Positions 37,851 through 47,569 of a DNA stretch of 64,000 nt are shown here, one piece after another. The stretch is from Rhododendron vialii. Lineage: Eukaryota; Streptophyta; Magnoliopsida; Ericales; Ericaceae. The stretch's first letter is position 1. Each line of letters opens with the position of its first letter. A program made the translations under genes and the position numbers. The stretch covers positions 34,963,501-35,027,500 of the forward strand of contig NC_080568.1 of the NCBI RefSeq assembly GCF_030253575.1, given 5' to 3'. The notes under the pieces are model-generated. The model did not search any database. It was given only the letters and a program-made list of their open reading frames with translations, and was not told where the DNA came from.

Positions 37851-39075
37851 AAAACAACGATTATTATTATTATTTTTTGCTAAGCAAAAAGATTTTATTA
37901 ATCTTCATAAACGATTACAAAGATTAAACGGAACAAGGGCACACCGGTAAGAAGCCATCCAAGACCACCGAAAAGGCCGGCAAGGTGCCAACCAAAGAAG
38001 CCAAAACTTGAGAAACTCCAAACTAAAACATCCAAAAAACCAACCCCCAAACCCAAAACTCCACAAAAGGCAAAAAAAAAAAAAAAAAACCTCCAAAACC
38101 TAAAAGAAAAACTCCAAACCTAACCCCAACAACCATAACTCCACAAAAGCACATACACACAGGAGCGAGATTCCAAATCAAAACGATGGACCAACGCCAA
38201 AAACAACAAAACTCACAAATGCCTCTAAAACTCCAAAGATAAAGAAGCATTTTCCTCCCAATCCGATGTGTTTCCTTTTTCTAACTCCGCGAGCTTCTTC
38301 AAGGCATTCTCCCTTTCCACAATTTCCTCCTCTTCCATTTCAACCCATTTCTTCAAGTTATAGTTTCTTCTTCCTACGATTTTAATTCCCAATCGAGCGC
38401 CAAAATCCAAAGCCTTACTAGCATTCTTGAATAAAATAGAATTCCTATTCTGAATGTCTCTAGTCGAAAGAGAGGAGGAGGGAGCCACCTTACCTTTTTT
38501 TGAACTTTGGCCGCCTTAATCCCAAACTCAGAAATAAGTTTATTCTTTTTTAACTTTCTTTTGGATCTATTTAACCTCCTTTCCATTTTTAAAATAGCTT
38601 CATGGGTGGATCTCTCCCCAAGGATGCTAATCTCTTCACTCCTCTCTTTAGTTAAATACCTCGAACCCTTTATATTGAATTTCGGTACTTAAAAGATAGG
38701 GCTTGTAAATGAACGACTCTCTTCCCTAATTATATCCTCCTGCTCTATCCCAGCTCCAAGACCCTCATCCGCCATCAATCCAATCATCTTCTTCCTTGTC
38801 AGAAACAAGATTTTTGGAATTAATACTGACACTTCCATTGCATTTATACTTGCAAACACCGCTCATCATATTGTTAACCACAGATTGTTCTTCCACTGCT
38901 CGGATAGGATAAAATCTACCATTAACCTCTAAATTGATCTCTTGATTAATGGCACCAAAGAAATTGGTAGAGATTTGCACTTTACCTGAAGAGAAAGACA
39001 GACCTCTCGAGGTATAATCCTCAAGAGTAATCGGCTTTCCTCAGCTCCTTCCAATGCTGAAAAACAACGATTATT
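37851..39075 (-). mobile_element. Internally deleted LINE with 15-bp target duplication
   Basis: The 1,195-bp insert (37866-39060) is flanked by AAAACAACGATTATT at 37851-37865 and 39061-39075. On the minus strand its 3' end is a simple (TAA)n/A-rich tail. Minus-strand fragments such as QISTNFFGAINQEINLEVNG and PIRAVEE resemble the segment after the DUF4283 domain in plant LINE ORF1. A Lys/Glu-rich stretch follows. No endonuclease or reverse transcriptase is present, so the copy joins part of ORF1 directly to the 3' end. Non-functional. Confidence 0.75.
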
Positions 39076-39239
39076 TGCTCTACCATAAATAGCGTAATTA
39101 CTCGCTCATACCATAATTGCTCAGCCTATAGGCTATAACTGCACTTTTCAAATTGCTTCATTTGCCTAAATTAATAGGACCTTTTATATGTTACCTTGTT
39201 TGAAAAAACTATCCCACATATTAAGAATTTGCTAACCTA

Positions 39240-40488
39240 AAAGAATAAGGTGAAATTACGCGAACACCCCCTCATCTATTTGGTTTAGACACGGATACCC
39301 TCTGACCTTTAAAAACGCCCATACACACCCCTCATCTTCTATCGTTACCCAAGGAGCACCATTCCATTTTGAGTACCATTTGTTGCAAGGCACATGTTAA
39401 TACTTTTGCCAAATTTTAGACAAAATGCCCTTTAACGACAACATATACCTAGTTGCCTCTCATACCTTATTCTCACATTATATCAGAGATTTCATCTCTC
39501 ACTCTATATCAGAGATTACCTCTCTCGCTCTGTATCAGATCTCTCTCTCTCCTACGGTAACCATGGAAGGTGGCAAGTGGTAACAATAACTATAGTAGCC
39601 ACCATAGCCACATCAACAACAGATCAAATAGCTGCAGTTAGAACTACAACTCCAACCAAACCCAAAACTGGGTTGATTTTCTACTACCGTTGTGGAGAAA
39701 AAGCCCCATTGAGGACTTCAAATACAAAATGGATGACAAGCAAATGCAAAACAACAAAAGCCCCACTTTTTAAAGGTTATTGAAGTCACCACTGTACAAC
39801 ACCTTTCAAAAAATCATACTATTCCCAAATAAAAACCCTAATGTATTCATATATCATATAATATGAACATATACATCTACATTTGCGCCATTTAATAAGA
39901 AAATCTAGGATTTTTTTACATATAAAACATACCTTCCAAAGTAAGGTTTGCCATGATCTAGGGTTGGCCACGATCTACAGTTTTTCTACAGTTTACACGA
40001 TCCGATGTTCTTCGAAACTTAGGTTTTCTTCACGATCTAGGGTTAGCCATGATCTACAGTGCAAGTTGAAAGGGGAGAGGAAGAGAGACAGATGCGCCAT
40101 GATCGAGTAGGGTGGAGAGAAATTTCTGATCGAGTGAAGTGTGGCGTATGCTTGTTGCTCCATTTCATAACAAAGGGTATATTTGACATTTCGTTCATTC
40201 CATTAACGGCATTGAGGTTTTTTTTCTTTTTCAGTACATGAGGGGGTGTATATGGGCATTTTTAAAGGTTAGAGGGTGTCCGTGTCCAAACCATATAGAT
40301 GAGGGGGTGTTCGTGTAATTTCACCAAGGGTATATTTGACATTTCGTTCATTCCGTTAACGGCGTTGAGGTTTTTTTTCCTTTTCAGTAAATGAGGGGGG
40401 TGTGTATGAGCGTTTTTAAAGGTTAGATGGTGTCCGTGTCCAAACAAGATAGGTGAGAGGGTGTCCGTGTAATTTCACCAAAGAATAA
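39240..40488. mobile_element. Mutator-like non-autonomous element with GRF-like fragment
   Basis: The 1,231-bp element (39249-40479) has terminal inverted repeats of about 95 bp (starting GGTGAAATTACGCGAACACC) and a perfect 9-bp duplication, AAAGAATAA, at 39240-39248 and 40480-40488. The duplication length is typical of Mutator-like elements. The right terminal repeat is present twice with a 152-bp period (about 40174-40325 and 40326-40479). Inside, a plus-strand frame at 39661-39780 reads YYRCGEKAPLRTSNTKW, a degenerate match to the start of a GRF zinc finger. It may be a captured fragment or an element-encoded relic. Confidence 0.85.
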
Positions 40489-40915
40489 TTTCAAACATTC
40501 AAAAAATAATTTACTAAATAATCAACTAGCTAATCAAATCTCGCCACTTGTTACAACGTGAAACCTTCTCATATATACTAATATTTTGTTTAATATATAG
40601 TATAGATGAGGCCTTCTCACTAATTCCCACTTTTGTTTAATATATATAGTATAAATAACATCTAACTGTATTTCAATGATGGAATTGTTTCAATCAAGTG
40701 GTTACGATCTGTTTTCACTCGGTGGTTGGTAATGGAGATCTGTTTCAATAAAACACTAGAGTTCAGAGTCTTCTTTTTTTTCAAATTATTTTTCTCCTTT
40801 TTTTTGCTTTCTCCATATTTTTCATATTTATCAATCCAAACAAGCCTTTGGATTTTGATCATTTTCTGTTGTTCTGGAAAAAAAAACAAAGAAGAAGGAA
40901 AAATGACAGCTAAAA

Positions 40916-41014
40916 ACGTGTTTTGATAATTAATACCCGCCAATGACAATTTCAGCATTAACCCAATAAATATTCGTAACTTATCCTTGACGGGTATTAA
41001 TTATCAAAACACGT
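40916..41014. repeat. 24-bp perfect inverted repeat, MITE-like insert in the left-copy promoter
   Basis: Arms 40916-40939 (begins ACGTGTTTTGATAATT) and 40991-41014 are perfect inverted copies separated by 51 bases. The right TAF12 copy lacks the whole stretch of about 160 bp around it. It lies some 180 bp upstream of the left-copy ATG, so it may be a tiny MITE. No target duplication was identified. Confidence 0.75.
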
Positions 41015-41110
41015 CCTGACCGTATTTTTCTCAAAAAAATAAAATCCAAGAAGATTTTGAATGATCATGGACAGTTTTGACTCCTCCCCGAACAAGGGTT
41101 CCCGGCCGCA

Positions 41111-41118
41111 TATAAATA
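41111..41118 (+). promoter_or_regulatory. TATA box of the left TAF12 copy
   Basis: TATAAATA follows GGCCGCA, 78 bp upstream of the ATG. The right copy reads GGCCGCATATAACCC at the same place (about 48040-48053), shorter by 13 bases between two TATAA words, so its TATA element differs. Confidence 0.6.
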
Positions 41119-41195
41119 CTCCGTATAACCCTTTCCCTGCTCGCTCGCTCGCTCGCTTTCTCTCTCTCTCCCCGACTCCGATCAAATACTCAAAC

Positions 41196-44100
41196 ATGGC
41201 GGAGAATCCGTCGACGATCTCGTCCCCAATCCCAATCCAACACCCCAATCCCATCGACTCTTCAATTCCTCAAAACTCCGTTAACCCTAACATCCCTTCT
41301 CCTTCTAATATCTCCCAATCCCCTTCAATTGATAACCTCCCGCAACAACAACAGCAAATCACATCACAACAACTACAATGGATGCAACAAAAATTTCAAC
41401 AACAGCAGCAGCAGAGAACGGCGTTGATGGCGAGGTTGAATCTGCAGCAGCAGCAGGCGGAGATTTTCGGAGGGGGACAACAGCAGCAGGAGCAGAATCA
41501 GCAGCAACAGATGGCACTGTCTGCCGCGTTTATCGGTCAGACCGGGCACCTGCCCATGTTGTCCGGCCAAGGTGCGGCGGTTGCTGCCCCACAGTTGAAT
41601 TTGCAATCCCAGTTGTTATCGGTATGAACTGTTTCGTTAAGAATTTAGTAGGAAAAAGTGTCTTGCTAACCACCACCCAATTAGGCAGTGGATAATATAC
41701 TTAACAGTGAAAAATATGCTAGAATTGTAATACACGTTCCTGAATATCGATATGCCTTTTACACGTTATCTACCTGGGGGCTGTGATTAGCATTTTCCAA
41801 AAGCTAAAATATGGGGAAATGGTTATTGGTTGGATTAAGATTGAGTGGCAATTGTTAGTCAGATCACCTATAGCCCTTTCGTCAAACTTTTGTTTAGTTT
41901 GCGTTAAGGATTTTAATAGAAGCTTCATTATTGTCTGTAAATGAACCCATGTCATTCCACTTGGCAAGAACCATAATTTAGGCAAAAAATGAGTAAGAGT
42001 TAATATTGTTACTTTTAAGTGGCAGAGTGGTGAACTTGAAAGCCACAAAGTAGTGTTGAAAAATTTGAACTGTTTTGTTGAGCATTGAGGGAGTCCTGGT
42101 AAAAGATTCAGTAAAAGCTTCATTTTGTTCGTATGAACTCATGGGCAGCGAAAATGCAGTGTTGAAAATTTTGGGTAAACAAAAGAGTCCCCCTCGATTT
42201 GACTTGCAGAATAATTTTACTCCTTTTGATGTGAATTGGGAAGGAGTGCATGTGAATGTGGGAGGTTTTTTACCTCAAATTTGAGTGCAAGCCAAGATTT
42301 GAGTAGTGGCTGGAGATGCCCCAAATCGGCAGTTTTTTTTTTTTTCTGGATTTATTTCCGAAATGTCCATTGAGTGGAATGTGGATCTACAAATAAGTGA
42401 AGTACCACCATGCCCTGTATAAATCTAATACTGAAGGTCGCCAAATATTCTTTCCAAACAGAAACTTCAATCATAAAAGAACATGTGAAATTGCAATAAT
42501 GTAGGAGAGCCAATGAGCTCGTACAATAATCACTCGCATTTGCAAGAAATGTGATATTAAGTATCCATAAAGTAATTGTCACCTTATTAGAACTAGATCA
42601 ATCACCAAGGCATCCTACACAGAGATCCAACGGCAATTTATTTTGAGCAGCCCTGTTTTTTGCCTTGGCTGCACCAAACATGGCACTTGTCAAAAGAGAA
42701 TTCCACAGTGCTGGATATTTGATAGTGGTTATTTGTAGAAACGAATTTTGAACTGCCTTTTTTTGTGGCCTTTTAAGCGTTTTCTTTGTCAAAATTTGTG
42801 TCAATAATTGGAAATCTCATTTATGAACAAGGATGACTATTGTATGTATATTATATTCTAAGACATCCCATTGTATTGTCATAGTATGTTTTCTCTAATG
42901 ATCTCTTACATACGCTGATGCGGAAAGCTAATGTCCTTGTCGTTGGAGGAAGATTTTGGTTCAAGTAATTTTATTGTTATTACTACAGTTGTTGGTATTA
43001 TAATTTAGTATGTTAATATCTTGATAAGTATGCAGTTATGTTAGGATAAGTAGTTAGTTATGATGTGTTTTGGTATGATTTTTTTTTGATCGGCTATGAT
43101 GTTTCTTTTCTTTAGTTTTACTTAGTCACCATCATTATTTAGTCGGATAATATCTTGCTAAGTATTTAGTTCTAATAAGATAAGATGTTGATAAGTACTT
43201 AATTATGATATGTTTTGTTATGAGTATGTTTTCTAGTTTTACTAGGATTCTAATTTATTTTTCTGTTAGGATTTTAGTTCAATAAATAAGAGCTTCTTTG
43301 ATGTACTCGTATCATGGAAGTTTTGATTAATGGGCATTGAGTTTAAGGCTGTGGCTTTGTGTTACGGTTGTGGCCCATTTGTGCTACCATTTTCCCCCTC
43401 CTCATCCTTCCACGTTCTGCTTCATATGAATATTACGTTGGCATGTGTACTAACACAGGCATATCCCAGGTTGATATCTTATGTACTGTGGAAGGAAGCT
43501 GTGTTTCTATCCTAGGAACTTCTACTGTTTAAGAGAGCATGCAATTTGACAACACAAAATGTAACGTCCTCAAGTGCTGCCTATATGATATTTAGATAGC
43601 TTACCATCTTGTTGGGAAACTCTTGAAAGCTACTGCTTCAAAAAACATAGGAGGGAAGCTACATTTTTTTTACATTGACCTTTCAAGACTGTCAACTATA
43701 ATCGGAATTTAGTACCCCCACAACAGACACACAGACTGAAAATCTGGGATGGACAGAAGAGTATTCCATTCATTTTAGCGTGCATATGTATTTGCCTAGC
43801 CACCAGGTTCCATTTAGTAATGTGTTCTTTTGTTTTCTTACTCTCTTTTGGGGCACTATTTTGACCTATTATCTTCTTCCCTCGCTTTCTTTTCTTTCAT
43901 TTAGAAACTGCAATCTCAAAGCCTTCCAAGGACATCATTTATGAACCCCCAGTTATCTGAGTTGGCTCAGAATGAACAGCAGGCCATGAACTCTTTGGCG
44001 CAGCAACAATTGTTGAAGCAAATGCCAGCTCTGTCCTCTCCTAATTCCCCTTCATATCGTCTTCAACAACAGATGCAGCAACAAATACTTTTGCAGCAAC

Positions 44101-44685
44101 AATTGGCTTCTTCTTTGCAGTTGCAGCAAACTTCAATGGCATTGAATCCACAACAGTTATGCCAGCTCATTCAGCAACAGCAACCAAATATACAGCCGCA
44201 ACTCCATCAACAACAACTGCAGCAGCAACAACAACAACAGCAGCAGCAGCAGCAGCAGCAACCATCACCTCCACCCCAACAGGTTTTAAATGAACAGCAG
44301 CAGCAGTCTCCGAGGATGGCAGTGCCAGCAGGCCAAAAATCTCTAAGTTTGACAGGATCACAGCCAGATTCTACTGCAACAGGAACAACTCCTCCGGGGG
44401 GGAGTTCTAGTCTAGGAACAGAAGCAAGCAACCAACTTCTTGGGGAGAAACAGGATTTGGTTTCACAGGTCATCCTCTATTTATTTTTCCTATGTCAGTG
44501 TAATATTTCACGTAAACGAATGAAACATATAGCCAGATTTGAAATCTGATTTCTTTTGGCTCCAGTGGTTTAGGGAACAAATTTGAATGCAGTTGTTAGT
44601 GGGTAAAAATCAGCAGTGAGAGTAAAGATGTTAAATTTGAAATTGGTGTTGGCGAGACTAATAGGGTAAAGGCATTTTAATTTGC

Positions 44686-44719
<34 letters not shown>

Positions 44720-45287
44720 GCACGCACGCACAAGTGCACACGCCAATGTAGCTGGATGAAATTATTACTAGTACACTATGATTACTAGTACAACAACAAC
44801 AATAACAGAACCCATGTAGTCCTCAGTCATTAGGGGTATGGGCAGGGGACATGATTACTGGTGAACCTTATAAATTGAACTTTAATTTAATTTTTTAAGG
44901 ATTGTGAATGTCGTAGTTAGTTAGGAATAACTAATAGAATGAGTAAAAATGTTAATTTTGAGTTTGCAAATGCATTTTTAGTTACCACACCCCCCAACCC
45001 CCCAACCCGCCCCCCCAAACCCATCCACCCAGCGCCCAAAAATCCAGTTGGATAGAGGTGTTTTGTAGTGTGTGTGAAAATTTGTTCATAACACGCTATT
45101 TTTTTGAACAGCCTCGTAACGCGCAATTAGTCACAATTTTGAGCACTTTTGAAGAATAGGGTTGTAAATGAAATAATTCCTCTGTCACGATGATCCTCAT
45201 TTGGGTCTCCAGGTGGATTCACAAGGAAAGTTGGACCCGGATGTTGAAGATCTTCTTTTGGAGATTGCTGATGATTTCATTGACTCG
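41196..45287 (+). pseudogene. Truncated tandem copy of TAF12 (exons 1, 3, 4 only)
   Basis: TAF12 pairs through a histone fold with TAF4 in TFIID and with ADA1 in SAGA. Three coding blocks survive: 41196-41621, 43905-44468 and 45213-45287 (142, 188 and 25 codons). They stay open and in phase if exon 1 joins directly to exon 3. Exon 2 is gone: a 21-nt stub of it lies inverted at 42648-42668. Exon 1 has lost part of its Gln-rich end and a [14 protein letters not shown] segment. The first histone-fold helix reads [10 protein letters not shown] instead of [12 protein letters not shown], and exons 5-8 with the rest of the fold are absent. Read-through of the last donor would add VRLANIV and stop. 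Any product would be about 363 aa, Gln-rich and without a working histone fold. Probably a pseudogene, though the frames are intact. Confidence 0.8.
42379..42702 (-). repeat. Inverted segment within the left TAF12 copy
   Basis: Read on the minus strand this segment matches right-copy stretches 49548-49601 and about 50554-50965, with two internal gaps (about 950 bp and about 165 bp). Sequence on both sides (to 42378 and from 42703) matches the right copy in direct orientation. Short inverted words TGGA and TCCA mark the ends. Confidence 0.9.
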
Positions 45288-46350
45288 GTGAGGCTTGCTA
45301 ACATAGTGTAACATCTTCAAACTTGCATGCATACTGTCTTTCTCTGCTTTAGCGCATGCATGTGTGTACTGTGACGTAGGAAAAGTAGGGGATCACACAA
45401 GTAACTTTGACGTATGGCATTGGCAAAACTGGGGCTCTATCGCTGATTTAATGGTTTTTTATGGCTAAAGAGATCTTAGAAACATAGAAGCTTTTGGTGT
45501 TTATATGTAGCAACACTAGGGTTGTGCTTGAGAATTAAAAGCCAAGATCTGAGAACCTATTTCAGGGCTACTGTGGGTGCTGTGGACAGTACCCTTTGCT
45601 GGTGAGATGGAGGGCTGTGGATGGAGACTAAACGGCCCACAGGCACCCTCTGCCGGTGAGAGCAATGGCTGTGGATGGAGACTCAACGTCAGTAGATTTA
45701 GCAATCTCCTATCCTGTTTTTCTTTTTGAGCTCTAAGAAACTGGAAAACTGATTGGACTTTGCAACTTTCATTTGGTCATTAATGTCAAAGTTCTTCCAT
45801 AGTGTTCATAGAGATGTCAGACGCCAGGAATTAAGATTTTTGGGGGCGACAATTAATTACGCTAAAATAAAAAAAGGGTTGTTTATCTAGACACCTCTTC
45901 AACTCCAAGTTTACACATTTTTCAGTCACCCCCTATACAAAGTTTGCCTTCAGCCAGACCCCTCATTAAAGTTTACTTTTCCCCTAGACCCCTTCCGTCT
46001 AGAAGTGTTAATTTTTTCACCCAAAAGTGGTTTTTTTATCCAATATTGTCCCCAAGGAGCTAAACCCTTATCCCTAACCCTTTTTCCTCCATTTCCCTCC
46101 GTCCTTTCTCCTATTTTACCCAAAAACCGTGAAACCCTCTTCTCGATTTCCCCATTTCCCTCCAAAATCGTGCAGCCCTCCTCCATTTCTGCACAAGTCA
46201 ACCTCTCCCCTCCCCCCGAAACCCATCCCACACCGCAATTTCTTCTTCTCCCCATCCCACACCACAATTTCTTCTTCTCCCCATCCCACTCCAATGCCTT
46301 TTTCCACTACAAGCAATGCATGAAGCACATCGGAACACTTCAATGTTTAG

Positions 46351-46945
46351 TGTTGGTGTGGAGTAAGGGCTCCACTAAGAACAACCCTAGCTGATGCAAA
46401 TGTGGGTAGGAGATTCCTAGGATGTGTGAATTACAAGGTACTGTACTAATTTTATCCATTATGATCTTTTATCCTATGACCCTTATTTTATGAGTTAATG
46501 AGTCCTTTTTTCGATATTTAATTTTTAGGGTGACAATGCTTGCAAGTTCTTTGACTGGGTTGACTTGCCCACATGTGAGAGAGGGAAGGAATTTGGGAAC
46601 CGGATATTGAAGAAGAACATGGATTTGCATAAGAATGTTGAAGACTTGCATAAACAATTTCTAGATTTGAAGAAGACAGAAATAGATTTGAAGGCAGAAA
46701 TCCGAGAGTTGAAGGAGAGGGAAAATGTGTTCGGACTTAAGATGGAACAGTGGCAGAAGAGGGAGGAGTGGCTTGTAATGGAGATCAACTATATGATTAG
46801 AAAATTTAAGGAGATGGAAGATCGGTGTACACTGAAGATGGAAGAGCGGAAGAACAAGGAGGATTGGATTATATTGGAGATGGACGAGGTAATTGAGGGT
46901 GAAGGTGGAAGAGGTAGAAGCAAAGAATGTGAGTTTGAGAGCTAG
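46351..46945 (+). CDS. GRF-type zinc-finger and coiled-coil protein remnant
   Basis: Two exons are visible: 46351-46437 and 46529-46945, joined by a GT-AG intron. They encode CWCGVRAPLRTTLADANV, then GRRFLGCVNYK, then GDNACKFFDWVDLPTC: the C-x-C-G, GRRF..C and C-x-F-F-x-W-V-D pattern of a GRF zinc finger. About 130 residues of charged heptad-rich coiled coil follow (about 46590-46890), ending CEFES. In plants such short proteins are numerous, largely uncharacterised and often transposon-associated. A stop codon (46348-46350) abuts the first Cys; it may instead be the end of an acceptor (GTTTAG), so the 5' exon is unknown. It sits exactly at the junction of the two TAF12 copies, and the preceding Pro-rich DNA (45875-46050) resembles an element terminus. 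Possibly non-functional. Confidence 0.7.
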
Positions 46946-47156
46946 GAACAAAGGTAATGAAAGAGAACATTGAGTTAGCCAATTTGAAGGTGAAATGGTT
47001 GATTACAATGGTGGTGATTTTAGTTGCATATGAATGTTATTTATTTATTTTTGTGGTAAAGGATGGTTGAAGAATAAGATGTTGGCATTACCTTAAAATG
47101 TGCGTTTAAGTTTATGTTCGTTTTTAGTTTGTGTTTAGATGGACAATGTGATGTTT

Positions 47157-47551
47157 TTTGTTGGAATTTTCAGACCAAGAGAAATAGAAATGGACAAAAC
47201 GAGACATTTTTCTGCAGGCTTACCTTCAACTTTTGAAACATATTACCCACAAAAAGAAATCCCAAGAAAGCGTGGGGCAAAAGGTCGGCCGTGGTATCAA
47301 ATATCCGGACTCGGATCCGATCCATTTTTCCCGGACCAGTCCAGTCTATTTGGATGCATCCGAGCCGTTTAAAAGTGTTTTGGACGGCTCAGATTTAAAG
47401 TGAGTGTTTTTTAATTTTTTTTAAAACACCCCTTTAAATTTGAGCCGTCCAAAATACTTTTGCACGACTCGGATGCACCAAATGGACCGAACTGATCCGG
47501 GAAAAATGGACAGGAACCGGCCCCCAAATATCCGCCTGTTTGTTTCAGCGG
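47157..47551 (-). pseudogene. Relic of the ELF4-like 5'UTR exon, split by a MITE
   Basis: Bases 47157-47307 plus 47525-47551 match 35194-35360 (part of the ELF4-like noncoding exon 1 and start of the leader intron) including the donor context CAGGCTTACCTTCAAC. No ELF4 coding sequence, TATA box or G-box is present. It abuts the TAF12 promoter homology that starts near 47570. It marks the left end of the duplicated unit. Confidence 0.9.
47298..47534. mobile_element. Fold-back MITE with 10-bp target duplication
   Basis: The 217-bp element (47308-47524) is an almost complete inverted repeat: CCATTTTTCCCGGA, GCATCCGAG and TTTTGGACGGCTCA recur inverted in the second half. It is flanked by CAAATATCCG at 47298-47307 and 47525-47534. 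The parental sequence has a single CAAATATCCG at 35335-35344, an empty site. A 9-10 bp duplication points to a Mutator-like MITE. Confidence 0.93.
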
Positions 47552-47569
47552 ATCTTTTTCTTCCGCGGT

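Larger units (their letters stand above)
36887..40606 (-). mobile_element. Helitron-like element, host of nested insertions
   Basis: On the minus strand a candidate 3' end (GCATAGCTCGGGTTTGCTG then CTAG) sits at 36887-36890, next to a host T. A candidate 5' end (TCTATACTATATATTAAAC) starts at 40606, preceded by a host A. CTAG with a hairpin near the 3' end, a TC start and insertion between A and T fit Helitrons. Similar second ends lie at about 36985-37010 and 40620-40650, so two elements may be nested or tandem. It contains the LINE (37866-39060) and the MULE (39249-40479). Without these the core is about 1.3 kb and noncoding. The terminus call is by eye. Confidence 0.5.
40725..45873 (+). 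repeat. Left copy of the TAF12 tandem segmental duplication
   Basis: This stretch matches 47570-54108 over promoter, exons 1, 3 and 4 and their introns, with high identity by eye apart from indels and one inversion. The left boundary is near AGATCTGTTTCAATAAAA. The right boundary lies inside a hAT-like element shared by both copies. Confidence 0.9.

Noticed and set aside
43330..43515. A 61-codon frame similar to one at 51571-51756, suggesting a conserved small gene
   Set aside because: Both lie in the same intron of the duplicated TAF12 segment; recent duplication alone explains the similarity. No start context or family support.
44167..44473. Minus-strand frames rich in Cys, Ala or Val opposite the TAF12 polyQ region (also 48404-48780 and 52298-52522)
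   Set aside because: They are reverse-strand shadows of CAG/CAA repeats in the true plus-strand exons.
44685..44730. (CT)n-(CA)n tract, and (CT)n at about 53202-53241, considered as regulatory elements
   Set aside because: They are simple repeats inside TAF12 introns with different lengths in the two copies.
46005..46394. Plus-strand frame rich in Pro and Phe
   Set aside because: Biased, low-complexity pyrimidine-rich DNA; the GRF finger uses a different frame in its 3' part.
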